A stretch of DNA of 64,000 nucleotides from positions 124,001 to 188,000 of the forward strand of contig JAFTSA010000008.1 in the NCBI GenBank assembly GCA_017461985.1, read 5' to 3'. This DNA comes from Clostridia bacterium. GTDB taxonomy: Bacteria > Bacillota > Clostridia > Christensenellales > CAG-917. Of this stretch, positions 26,626-34,710 are shown piece after piece. Below the pieces are notes generated by a model. The model worked only from the letters and a program-made list of their open reading frames with translations. It made no database searches and was not told the DNA's origin. Each line of letters begins with the position of its first letter. Position 1 is the stretch's first letter. A program made the translations under genes and the position numbers.

Positions 26626-26682
26626 CCCCCCTCATCTCCACCACAAAAAGACAAGCAGACACAAACTGCTTGTTTTTTTATT
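26626..26682 (+). repeat. tRNA-Ala 3'-end duplicate with its own terminator
   Basis: The 22 bases 26626-26647 repeat 26463-26484, the end of tRNA-Ala, without mismatch and are again followed by a strong hairpin (ACAAGCAG/CTGCTTGT, 26651-26673) and T-run. The segment between the copies holds only short hairpins with triplet loops (CACAAC-TAC-GTTGTG, GCAAC-TGC-GTTGC, GGCAC-TTT-GTGCC). It is a remnant of a second tRNA gene or an attachment-like site. Confidence 0.7.
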
Positions 26683-26696
26683 TATGACGGGAACTC

Positions 26697-26868
26697 ATTG
26701 AGGGGTGGTCGAACGAGAGCGTTAAGAAAACAATGGACACCCATTGTTTTTAGCGATGACCGAAGTGCTTTGTGTGGCATACACTTATACAAGCACTTTT
26801 GCCACACAAAGCGCAAGAACGACCCCCTATCTTTCTTTGATGAGGGGTTTCACAACTATGTTGCATTT
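26697..26868. other. Highly structured intergenic element, candidate RNA
   Basis: No coding frame fits this stretch. An outer stem (26701-26711 with 26820-26828, one bulge) closes two strong arms: AAAACAATGG/CCATTGTTTT (26727-26736 with 26741-26750) and GCTTTGTGTGGC/GCCACACAAAGC (26767-26778 with 26801-26812, perfect 12 bp). AAGTGCTT/AAGCACTT (26764-26771 with 26791-26798) can form as an alternative. CCCC/GGGG pairing (26823-26827 with 26843-26847) competes with the outer stem, and CAAC-TAT-GTTG plus a T-run (26852-26868) resembles a terminator. It does not match an RNA class I know. Confidence 0.5.
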
Positions 26869-26976
26869 TTTTACCCATTGCCCTTGAAATTTCCTGCAAA
26901 ATTCTTTGAAAAAGTGCGTTCATTTGTTATGTGTTTTTTTATCGTTGTGCTATAATGCGCCGTGGAGAAATTACAA

Positions 26977-28293
26977 ATGATTGCAACAATTGTCGTGAGC
27001 GCCCTCACCATAGTCACCAACTTGATATTGCTCATCTTCAAGCCCACTTTTACGGTCAAGGGTAAAACCATAAATTTCTACTGGATTATCCCTCTCATCG
27101 GAGCGATTTTGTTGCTTTCTGTAGGCTCGATATCTCCCGCAGACACTTGGGAAGGGCTCACAAGCAACACCTCAGTCAACCCTCTCAAACTTCTTGTAAT
27201 TTTCTTTGGCATGACCTTTTTGTCCGTGTTTTTGGACGAAATGGGATTGTTTCAATATTTGGCATCTTTTGCAGTCACAAAGGCCAAATCCTCACAAAAG
27301 AGTTTGTTTTTTGTGTTGTACGTCACTGTGTCTTTGCTCACCGCTTTCACCTCAAACGACATTGTAATACTCACCTTCACCCCCTTCATTTTGCACTTTG
27401 CAAAGAGAGCAAACATAAGCCCTCTGCCATATCTCATTGCAGAATTTGTTGCGGCAAACACTTTGAGTATGACTCTCATAATCGGCAACCCCACCAACAT
27501 TTACATTGCGACAAGCGTGGGTGTGGACTTTGTCACCTACTTGAAGATTATGATTTTGCCTAGCATCGCTTCAGCACTGGTTGCATTTTGGATCCTGCGC
27601 ATCATCTTTCATAAACAACTGAGTCAGCCCCTAACTGTCGAGCAAAGTCATATAGAACTCCAAGACAAAGTTTTGCTCGTTGTGGGCATTGTCCACCTTG
27701 TCGTGGCAATAGTGCTCCTTTCTATATGCTCATACATCGGCATTGAAATGTATCTGGTGTGCGCCGTGCTATCTGGCAGTCTTCTCATCTTCTCCTTTGT
27801 GTACTCACTTGTCAAAAAACAGGGTTTATCCTTGCATTTTAGAGTGTTTAAACGCCTTCCTTACGCACTTGTGCCTTTTGTGCTGTCTATGTTTGTCATG
27901 GTGCTTGCCCTCCACAACTGCGGACTCACAGAGATATTTGCAAAGGCGATCCCCAGTGGCGACAGTGTGTTTGTGTATGGTTTGACATCCTTCCTTGCGT
28001 CAAACGTGTTCAACAATATCCCTATGAGCGTGCTGTTTTCGGACATCATATCATCATCTACCCTTGCAGGCGAATCCCTTATTGGCGCAACCTATGCCTC
28101 TATCATCGGATCAAACATCGGCGCATACCTCTCCCCCGTTGGCGCACTGGCAGGCATAATGTGGTTGTCCATTTTGAAAAAGCACGGCCACCCCATATCC
28201 TTTGTGCAGTTTATGAAATACGGCGTCCTCATCAGCATACCTGTTATGTTGGTGGCATTGTCCACACTGCACCTATCTATGCTGTATGCCTAA
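26977..28293 (+). CDS. ArsB/CitM-superfamily ion permease
   Basis: A 438-residue polytopic transporter with about 11-12 membrane segments, of the ion-transporter superfamily that includes ArsB, CitMHS and NhaD. Two inverted-repeat family motifs are visible: LTAFTSNDIVILTFTPFI (about 124-141) and FLASNVFNNIPMSVLFSD (about 336-353), with the Asn-rich loops that line the substrate path, plus LIIGNPTNIYIATS. I start at the ATG 26977, with GGAG nine bases upstream; the GTG at 26962 lies six bases after the -10 TATAAT (26951-26956) and is really part of the leader. Substrate (arsenite, Na+, or a carboxylate) is not predictable; no ars genes are nearby. Confidence 0.88.
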   Translation: MIATIVVSALTIVTNLILLIFKPTFTVKGKTINFYWIIPLIGAILLLSVGSISPADTWEGLTSNTSVNPLKLLVIFFGMTFLSVFLDEMGLFQYLASFAVTKAKSSQKSLFFVLYVTVSLLTAFTSNDIVILTFTPFILHFAKRANISPLPYLIAEFVAANTLSMTLIIGNPTNIYIATSVGVDFVTYLKIMILPSIASALVAFWILRIIFHKQLSQPLTVEQSHIELQDKVLLVVGIVHLVVAIVLLSICSYIGIEMYLVCAVLSGSLLIFSFVYSLVKKQGLSLHFRVFKRLPYALVPFVLSMFVMVLALHNCGLTEIFAKAIPSGDSVFVYGLTSFLASNVFNNIPMSVLFSDIISSSTLAGESLIGATYASIIGSNIGAYLSPVGALAGIMWLSILKKHGHPISFVQFMKYGVLISIPVMLVALSTLHLSMLYA

Positions 28294-28321
28294 AAGGACT
28301 GTCAAAGTCCTTTTATTTTTT
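28291..28321 (+). terminator. Terminator of the permease gene
   Basis: AAAAGGACT-GTCAA-AGTCCTTTT hairpin followed by ATTTTTTC, overlapping the stop codon region. Confidence 0.9.
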
Positions 28322-28418
28322 CTTCCACAAACTATTCTCTTGAAATTTTCACTATCCTATTGTAAAATGAATTTAAGAAAGGTCTTTGACCTTCAAATCA
28401 TCTTTTAGGAGAATCACC

Positions 28419-29294
28419 GTGGACAACAACGATAAAATATTTCAAAGCATAGCAGTCTTGATTGACGGAGACAACGCTTCATATCGTCATATGCCTACGA
28501 TCATTGATATGATTTCAACCTACGGAAGAGTCACTGTCAAAAGGGTGTATGGCAACTGGTCAAAAGAAAATTTGAAAGGATGGAAGTCTGTAGTTAACAC
28601 TCTCGGCTTGAAAGCACAACACCAATTTGACTATGTTAAAGGCAAAAACACAACTGATATAGTGTTGGTCATAGATGCAATGAATTTGTTGCACAGCAAC
28701 AAGCACGATGCTTTCGTCATCGTGTCAAACGACAGTGACTTCACTCCTCTTTGCATTGAGTTAAAAGAGAAAGGCGTTTACGTCATAGGAGTGGGCACAG
28801 ACAACGCACAAGAATCATTCAAACGTGCCTGTGACGCTTTTGTTTCAGTAAATAAATTGATGGCATCAATTTCCGCAGACACAGAAATTTACGAGGAGCC
28901 TGCTGTGATTGAGTCTGTGGAAGGAAATCTGCTCATTGCTGAGAGCGTCGCACCTCATAATAATCAAGGTAATAACACTGAAACTATTGCCATAGAATCA
29001 GTCGACGAAGACGATGAGGATAATGAAGTTGAAATCCTTTCTCTGAGCCCAGAAGACGAACTACACCGCCTACTCAAAATTGGTGCAGCAACCGAAAAAT
29101 GGCAAGACGATGACGGTTTTGTCAACGTGGCAGGGGTTGGCGACTTTATCAAACGAACTCGTCCTGAGTTTGACATCACTCAATTCGGTTTCAAAAAACT
29201 GCCCGACTTCATAGCGGCTCATACCGATCTTTACGAGATGAAGAGATACAAAGGCAAAGGCAGTGTTTATATCCGCGCATACAAGTGCAAATAA
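28419..29294 (+). CDS. NYN (LabA/DUF88) RNase-like protein with C-terminal LOTUS/OST-HTH domain
   Basis: A 291-residue two-domain protein. The N-terminal NYN PIN-like nuclease domain (about 8-140) has the catalytic Asp clusters IAVLIDGDNAS, GKNTTDIVLVIDAMNLL and VIVSNDSDFTPLC. An acidic linker (ESVDEDDEDNEVEILS, about 195-210) follows. The last ~75 residues (LHRLLKIGAATEKWQDDDGF to GKGSVYIRAYKC) are a LOTUS/OST-HTH domain that binds RNA. The combination predicts an RNA-binding nuclease, as in eukaryotic MARF1 and bacterial LabA-type proteins. It starts with GTG, AGGAG eight bases upstream. It runs 12 bases into the next gene's start; function of the pair is unknown. Confidence 0.88.
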   Translation: MDNNDKIFQSIAVLIDGDNASYRHMPTIIDMISTYGRVTVKRVYGNWSKENLKGWKSVVNTLGLKAQHQFDYVKGKNTTDIVLVIDAMNLLHSNKHDAFVIVSNDSDFTPLCIELKEKGVYVIGVGTDNAQESFKRACDAFVSVNKLMASISADTEIYEEPAVIESVEGNLLIAESVAPHNNQGNNTETIAIESVDEDDEDNEVEILSLSPEDELHRLLKIGAATEKWQDDDGFVNVAGVGDFIKRTRPEFDITQFGFKKLPDFIAAHTDLYEMKRYKGKGSVYIRAYKCK

Positions 29295-29306
29295 CAGTAG
29301 GTGTTT

Positions 29307-30491
29307 ATGAAAAGATTTGACGTTATCATCATAGGTGGCGGTGCAAGCGGTATGTTTCTTGCAAGCGAACTTGCCGGCAGACGTGTTGCCCTCATTGAGG
29401 CAAACGACCGCGTTGGCAAAAAACTCCTTGCAACAGGCAACGGCAAATGCAACTTGACCAACCTTGATATGAACATAGTCCACTACAACCGTCCTTCTTT
29501 TGTGGAGACTTATCTTGACAGATTTGACGCTCACGACACAATTGCCAGTTTCGAGCGTATGGGTCTCATCACAAAGGTCATCGACAAGAGAGTGTACCCT
29601 TATTCAGAGTGCGCTTCAACCGTCCTTGACATACTTCGTGGTGCAGTGCAAAAGTGTGGCACTGAGGTTTTCACCGGACACATAGTCAACAGCGTGGAAT
29701 ACTTTGCAGACACCTACACCGTCGGTGGGGTGACCAAGGTGGACGGACAAACAAAGTCCTTCTCCTTCACGGCAGACAACGTTGTGCTTGCAACAGGCTC
29801 AAACGCAACCTTTGGCAGAAACAGCAACAACCTCTTCACCGCCCTTGGACACACCAATCGTGAATTCACTCCTGCCCTTGTGCCTATCAAAACAAACAAA
29901 GAGCCAATCAAGGGTTTGTCCGGCGTGAGAGTGAAAGCAGGTGTAAGATGCGGTGCAAGATATGAAGTGGGTGAGGTACTCTTCAAGGACTTTGGTGTCA
30001 GTGGCATTGCTGTGTTCAATATGTCCAGTGAAATTGCCCGTGGCAAACTGAAAATCGGCTCTAACCTCACCATCGACTTTATGCCTGAATACAGCGTGGG
30101 TGAGGTGGAAAACCTCTTAAGAAAACGTGGCAACGTCCGTGTTGGTGAACTGCTTACTGGCACTTTCCATTCAAAGGTGGTGGACAGAATTTTGTGGGCA
30201 TCCGGTGTCAACCCTGACGACCTTGCTCAACCCAAAATCTCCGCCATTGCAAGGACAATAAAAACCTACACCTTGAAGATTGAAGGCCTTGGCGACAGCT
30301 CGCTCAGTCAAGTTATGTCAGGAGGTCTTAACATAAGAGAGTTTGACCACAACCTTATGTCAATGAAGTCCAAAAACGCCTTTGCCATTGGTGAGGCACT
30401 TGACGTGGATGGTGACTGCGGTGGCTATAATCTGCAATGGGCTTGGACCTCTGCAAGAGTGGTTGCGGAGTATATTAGAAAACAATATTAA
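29307..30491 (+). CDS. NAD(P)/FAD-dependent oxidoreductase, HI0933/BaiN family
   Basis: A 394-residue flavoprotein. The N-terminus is the FAD-binding Rossmann motif DVIIIGGGASGMFLASELAG (about 4-23), followed by RVGKKLLATGNGKCNLTN (about 36-53), a hallmark of the HI0933/YhiN family. The C-terminus closes with AIGEALDVDGDCGGYNLQWA (about 361-380), the second FAD-contacting motif. Some family members, such as BaiN, reduce bile-acid intermediates in gut Clostridia; others are of unknown role, so that function is only possible here. The start at 29307 is used; an ATG two codons earlier also exists. It follows the NYN gene by 12 bases and ends at the 30550 terminator. Confidence 0.92.
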   Translation: MKRFDVIIIGGGASGMFLASELAGRRVALIEANDRVGKKLLATGNGKCNLTNLDMNIVHYNRPSFVETYLDRFDAHDTIASFERMGLITKVIDKRVYPYSECASTVLDILRGAVQKCGTEVFTGHIVNSVEYFADTYTVGGVTKVDGQTKSFSFTADNVVLATGSNATFGRNSNNLFTALGHTNREFTPALVPIKTNKEPIKGLSGVRVKAGVRCGARYEVGEVLFKDFGVSGIAVFNMSSEIARGKLKIGSNLTIDFMPEYSVGEVENLLRKRGNVRVGELLTGTFHSKVVDRILWASGVNPDDLAQPKISAIARTIKTYTLKIEGLGDSSLSQVMSGGLNIREFDHNLMSMKSKNAFAIGEALDVDGDCGGYNLQWAWTSARVVAEYIRKQY

Positions 30492-30549
30492 GTCTGTTTT
30501 CAAAGCCTAAATTCAATTCAAAACCTAAACAAAAATCTTGTTAAAATAA

Positions 30550-30580
30550 CAAAAACGCCGTTTTACACGGCGTTTTTCAT
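30550..30580. terminator. Bidirectional terminator after the flavoprotein gene
   Basis: AAAAACGCCG (30551-30560) and CGGCGTTTTT (30568-30577) between convergent genes. The rest of the 185-base gap holds no recognisable element. Confidence 0.9.
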
Positions 30581-30676
30581 TTGTTAAACTATTTGTTTTT
30601 GTTTATTCTACTATATCTGCAACTGTGAACAAAGTGAGCAATATCACTTGCCTTTGGCGAATACAACTGCAGAGGA

Positions 30677-31627
30677 CTATCGCTCTTCGCGGAAGTAGTT
30701 GACACCAAGTCCCGCAGGGGGTTGGGTTTCCTTTTTGTTGAAGAAGGAGATGACGATGAGGACGAGTGCGGTCACTGCGTAAGGCACTATCTTCAAGATT
30801 TCTTTTTCTGCAAAACCAACACCTTCAACGTAGTTGGGCAAGATGTAAAGAAGGCCAAAGATGAATGAGCCAAGAATGCCGATGTTGGGACGCCACAGTG
30901 AGAAGATGACCAGTGCAACTGCCAGCCAGCCCATTGCTTCGATGACGTATTCAAGTGATCCACGAGTGCAGTCAAGGAGATAGAATGCTCCGCCGATGCC
31001 TGAGATTGCTGCGCCCAAGATGCAAGCGGTGTATTTGTATTTGATGACCTTGATGCCTGCTGCGTCTGCTGCACCGGGGTTTTCACCAACTGCGGTGAGG
31101 GAGAGGCCTGTGCGGGTGTGCTTCAACACTATTGCGACGATGATTGCGATGACGATGCCCACGTAGACGAGGACGCCGTGTGAAAGGAAGATGGTTGAGA
31201 ACCAGTCACTTCCAACTTCACCAAACATAGGTGCGGTGAACACTTTGCTTGATTCAAAGAAGGTTGTGCCTTCTCTGCCCATCATTGAGCCCCAGAAACC
31301 AAGAGTGCCTGCGCCGAAGGTGGTGATGATGAGACCTGTGACGTTTTGGTTGCAACGGAGGGTGATGGTGAAGAATCCATACACTGCCCCCATCATGCCT
31401 GCCATGAGCATTGCAAAGAATATTGTTGCAAGGATGACGCCAAATGCCCCTGAGCCTGCCTTTGTTGCTATGTTTGCACCCATACATCCGCCGATTGCAC
31501 CCATACACATAATGCCGGGGATGCCAAGGTTGAGGTGGCCGGATTTTTCAACGATTGTTTCACCTGTTGAGCCGTAAAGGAACACAACACCAAATCTTAT
31601 TGCTTGTGTGATCAGTGTGACAAACAT
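30677..31627 (-). CDS. BMP-type nucleoside ABC transporter permease, second subunit
   Basis: A 316-residue inner-membrane permease with about eight to ten membrane segments, homologous to the branched-chain/ribose-type permeases that serve BMP-family (PnrA) receptors. It contains VEKSGHLNLGIPGIMCMGAI and AADAAGIKVIKYKYTACILG, the family's loop contacting the ATPase. I start at the ATG 31627, with AGGAGGTGG upstream, two bases after the preceding permease's stop. Last gene of the xpt-bmp-ABC run. Substrate is probably purine nucleosides, from its neighbours. Confidence 0.93.
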   Translation of the reverse strand: MFVTLITQAIRFGVVFLYGSTGETIVEKSGHLNLGIPGIMCMGAIGGCMGANIATKAGSGAFGVILATIFFAMLMAGMMGAVYGFFTITLRCNQNVTGLIITTFGAGTLGFWGSMMGREGTTFFESSKVFTAPMFGEVGSDWFSTIFLSHGVLVYVGIVIAIIVAIVLKHTRTGLSLTAVGENPGAADAAGIKVIKYKYTACILGAAISGIGGAFYLLDCTRGSLEYVIEAMGWLAVALVIFSLWRPNIGILGSFIFGLLYILPNYVEGVGFAEKEILKIVPYAVTALVLIVISFFNKKETQPPAGLGVNYFREER

Positions 31628-31628
31628 A

Positions 31629-32879
31629 TTATTCCACCTCCTTCGTATTTTCAACAACGGGTGTGGCGGTGTCTTCTGCCTCCGTCACTGCGCTATTTGT
31701 GTCTTCAACGACGTTTTCATTGAGTGTGGGAACGGTTTCTGCCAACACGTCTTCAGTTTGCTCAGTCTCGGTTGTATCCTCTTCAACTTCTTCTGCTTTA
31801 GCCTTCTTTTTGAAGTGGTGGGTGGGGAGAATCTTGTAGTTGATGAAGAACTCTGTTGCCACGATGAAGAAGAAAAAAATGCCTGTCATCATATCGGGAT
31901 ATGATGCGCCAAGACGAGCGTAGGTTGACACTTGAGTTGCACCACGGTCAATGAACACAAAGAGGAATGAGCAAAGCAACATTCCAAGGGGATTGAAGTG
32001 TCCAAGCCAAGAGATGAGGACACCTGTGAAGCCCTTGCCTGCCACGGTTGAGGCGGTGTTGATTGAGTGGTTGGTGGCGCTGACAAGCATAAAGCCGATA
32101 AGTCCGCAAATTGCACCACAGAGGATGAGGGTGCGGACGATGACTTTCTTAGTGTTGATGCCGATGTATCTTGCGGTCTTTTCGCTTTCGCCCACAACTG
32201 CCAACTCGTAGCCGTGTTTTGAATATCTAAGATAGACCACCATGAAGATTGTGACGATTGCCACAAGGATTATCTTCAAGATGAATTCGTTGTTTCCAAT
32301 AGGTCCAACAACGCCCTTGTCAAAGGACATTGTGCCTGTGCCTGAGGATGCTTCACTCTTGATGAAATAATCTACGATGCACACTGAAATGTAGTTCATC
32401 ATAAGGGTGAGCAGAGTTTCGTTGGTGTTCCACTTTGCTTTGAACAGTGCGGGTATCACTGCCCACACGATACCAAATGCCAATGACAGCACCAGTGAAA
32501 GGATGATGGTTGCAGGGTCAGGATATTTGCCACCCATAAAGGTGATGATGACTGCACTTCCCAGTGCGCCCATAAGGATTTGACCTTCACCACCGATGTT
32601 CCAGAAGCGCATCTTGAAGCAAGGTGTCACTGCAAGGGCGATGATGAGAAGGATTGCTGTGTCGTGGAAGAAATTCCACAACTTTTGAGGGGTGTTGAAT
32701 GCCTTGAAGAAGTTTTCAAAGAAGAAACCGAAACTTCTGTCTGAAATCAAGGTTGACACCACTGCGCATGCCAAAATTGAAAGGATGAAAGCCGCAAGGC
32801 GGATGCCCCAAGACTTTTTCCAGTCTATGTCAGTGCGTTTTGCAAGGTGAAAGATGGGTTCAAACTTAAACTTAGTCAT
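31629..32879 (-). CDS. BMP-type nucleoside ABC transporter permease, first subunit
   Basis: A 416-residue permease. The core (about 20-350) carries family segments FWNIGGEGQILMGALGSAVI (about 89-108) and AVVGESEKTARYIGINTKKV (about 225-244), the ATPase-contacting loop. The last ~75 residues form an acidic, Glu/Thr-rich cytoplasmic tail that most members lack. I use the ATG at 32879 because the GGGGG ribosome site lies nine bases ahead of it. The gene overlaps the ATPase gene's end by eight bases. Confidence 0.92.
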   Translation of the reverse strand: MTKFKFEPIFHLAKRTDIDWKKSWGIRLAAFILSILACAVVSTLISDRSFGFFFENFFKAFNTPQKLWNFFHDTAILLIIALAVTPCFKMRFWNIGGEGQILMGALGSAVIITFMGGKYPDPATIILSLVLSLAFGIVWAVIPALFKAKWNTNETLLTLMMNYISVCIVDYFIKSEASSGTGTMSFDKGVVGPIGNNEFILKIILVAIVTIFMVVYLRYSKHGYELAVVGESEKTARYIGINTKKVIVRTLILCGAICGLIGFMLVSATNHSINTASTVAGKGFTGVLISWLGHFNPLGMLLCSFLFVFIDRGATQVSTYARLGASYPDMMTGIFFFFIVATEFFINYKILPTHHFKKKAKAEEVEEDTTETEQTEDVLAETVPTLNENVVEDTNSAVTEAEDTATPVVENTKEVE

Positions 32880-34566
32880 TGTTTTCATCCCCCTTTTCTT
32901 GGTTTTGTGATTTGTCCACTCCGCCGAGGGAGGTCATCATATAGCCGATTTCTTCCTTTGAGGCGGTGCGAGCATCAACGATACCGCTGACTTGACCGTC
33001 ACAGAGGACCATAATTCTGTCACAGAGAGCAAGAAGTACGTCAAGGTCTTCACCGACGAAGATAACGGACACGCCTTGCTCTTTTTGTGCGTTGAGAAGG
33101 TTGTAGATGGTGTATGATGCGCCGATGTCAAGGCCACGGACAGGATATGCCGCCATAAACACGGTGGGTGCTGATGCGATTTCTCTGCCCACAAGCACCT
33201 TTTGGATATTACCGCCTGAAAGTCTACGGACGGGAGTTTTGATTGAAGGTGTGGCAACTGCCAACTCGTCAACGATGTCTTGTGCCACTTTCTTAGGGCT
33301 CTTTCTGTCAAGGAAGAGGGAGTGACCTTTTCCGTAGGAACGGAGCATAACGTTGTCGGTGAGGTCCATATTGCCAACAAGGCCCATACCAAGTCTGTCT
33401 TCAGGGACAAAGGAAAGGCGGACACCCAATTCTCTGATTTGGGCGGGAGTCTTCTTTTTCAGGTCGATTTCGTTGTCATCGTCATCGGGGTCTACGTAGT
33501 AGATGTCGCCGTGTTCAGGTCTATAAAGACCTGCGATGGTTTCAAGAAGTTCTCTTTGACCACTGCCTGCAATGCCTGCGATGCCGAAGATTTCCCCTGC
33601 TCTTGCGGTGAAAGTGACGTCTTTAAGAGCATAGTATCCTTCCATATTCTTGAGGGTGAGGCCTTCTACCATAAGTCTGGGGATAGGACGGCCGGGCTCA
33701 CTGCGGTTGATGTTCAGTTCAACCTTGCTGCCAACCATCATTTCGGTCAATTCTCTTTCAGTGGTTTCAGCGGTGTTGACGGTGGCGATATGTTCACCTT
33801 TGCGGAGGATTGCCACTCTGTCGCTGATTGCCATAACTTCATTGAGTTTGTGGGTTATGATGATGATTGATTTGCCGTCTTCTTTCATCTTGCGGAGGAC
33901 GTCAAACAACTTCTCGATTTCTTGAGGGGTGAGCACTGCGGTAGGCTCGTCAAGAATGAGGATTTCTGCCCCACGATAAAGCACTTTTATGATTTCAACC
34001 GTTTGCTTTTCACTGACTGAAAGGTCGTATATCTTTCTTGAAAGGTCAAGTTGGAAACCATACTTGTCAACCTCTGCTTGAAGTTTCTTTGCTCTCTTTC
34101 TGCCAAGAAGGTTGAATTTTGCCTTGTCAAAACCTGCCACGAAAGGCAGTGCCATATATTTGAGCACTGTGAGGAATTTGCCCTTGTCAGTGCCGTCGTT
34201 TTCTGCTTTTATTTTTTCCACTGCGCCCTTGAAGTCAAAGGAGTGCTTTTCACCAAGGATAATGTTGTCGCAAGCAGTGAAAAGATCCACCAGTTTGAAG
34301 TGTTGGTGAATCATGCCGATGCCGTAGTTGAATGCATCAAGAGGTGAACGAATAATAGCCTCTTGTCCGTTGACGAAAATCTTGCCTTCGTCAGGGAAAT
34401 AGATGCCTGCCAGCATATTCATAAGGGTGGTTTTGCCTGAGCCGTTTTCACCGAGTATGGACAAAATCTCCCCTTTTCTCACGTCAAGATTGACGTTTTT
34501 GTTGGCATAGTTTGAGCCAAAAGCCTTTGTGATGCCAACCATTTCAATTACGTTTGTAAATTCCAT
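32872..34566 (-). CDS. BMP-type nucleoside ABC transporter ATP-binding protein
   Basis: A 564-residue tandem ATPase like RbsA or the BMP-type ATPases. The N-terminal domain has Walker A LGENGSGKTTLMN (about 35-47), a signature DLSVSEKQTVEIIKVLY and Walker B ILILDEPTAVLTPQE. The second domain has AGIAGSGQRELLETIAG and LSGGNIQKVLVGREI; its Walker B-like segment reads VFMAAYPVRGLDIGA, lacking the usual acidic pair, as commonly found in this group. An insertion of about 60 residues after the first Walker region (SFDFKGAVEKIKAENDGTDK) is unusual. It belongs to xpt-bmp-ATPase-permease-permease; ATP hydrolysis would drive nucleoside import. Confidence 0.94.
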   Translation of the reverse strand: MEFTNVIEMVGITKAFGSNYANKNVNLDVRKGEILSILGENGSGKTTLMNMLAGIYFPDEGKIFVNGQEAIIRSPLDAFNYGIGMIHQHFKLVDLFTACDNIILGEKHSFDFKGAVEKIKAENDGTDKGKFLTVLKYMALPFVAGFDKAKFNLLGRKRAKKLQAEVDKYGFQLDLSRKIYDLSVSEKQTVEIIKVLYRGAEILILDEPTAVLTPQEIEKLFDVLRKMKEDGKSIIIITHKLNEVMAISDRVAILRKGEHIATVNTAETTERELTEMMVGSKVELNINRSEPGRPIPRLMVEGLTLKNMEGYYALKDVTFTARAGEIFGIAGIAGSGQRELLETIAGLYRPEHGDIYYVDPDDDDNEIDLKKKTPAQIRELGVRLSFVPEDRLGMGLVGNMDLTDNVMLRSYGKGHSLFLDRKSPKKVAQDIVDELAVATPSIKTPVRRLSGGNIQKVLVGREIASAPTVFMAAYPVRGLDIGASYTIYNLLNAQKEQGVSVIFVGEDLDVLLALCDRIMVLCDGQVSGIVDARTASKEEIGYMMTSLGGVDKSQNQEKGDENND

Positions 34567-34623
34567 AATAACCTACAAAATGTCGTATTTTTTGCTTTAC
34601 AAAACTAAAAGTTTTGTGTGTCT

Positions 34624-34655
34624 ATAAAAAAAGTATAGACGGGTCTTTGCCCGTC
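34624..34655 (-). terminator. Second terminator-like hairpin after the bmp gene
   Basis: GACGGG/CCCGTC stem (34638-34643 with 34650-34655) followed leftward by ATACTTTTTTT, in the 144-base gap before the ATPase gene. Confidence 0.75.
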
Positions 34656-34658
34656 GTG

Positions 34659-34700
34659 GAAAAAATGTGCCACACCTTGCCCTTTTGGGGGCAAGGTGTG
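34659..34700 (-). terminator. Terminator/attenuator between bmp and the ATPase gene
   Basis: A 12-bp stem (34671-34682 with 34689-34700) followed by GCACATTTTTTCC, 10 bases after the bmp stop. Together with the next hairpin it should give more receptor than transporter mRNA. Confidence 0.85.
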
Positions 34701-34710
34701 AGTTTTGTTG

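Noticed and set aside
26432-26955. Reading frames through the tRNA-Ala region
   Set aside because: They cover the tRNA, both terminators and the structured element, so they are not coding.
26962-26976. GTG start of the permease gene at 26962
   Set aside because: It lies six bases after the -10 box and contains the ribosome site of the ATG at 26977.
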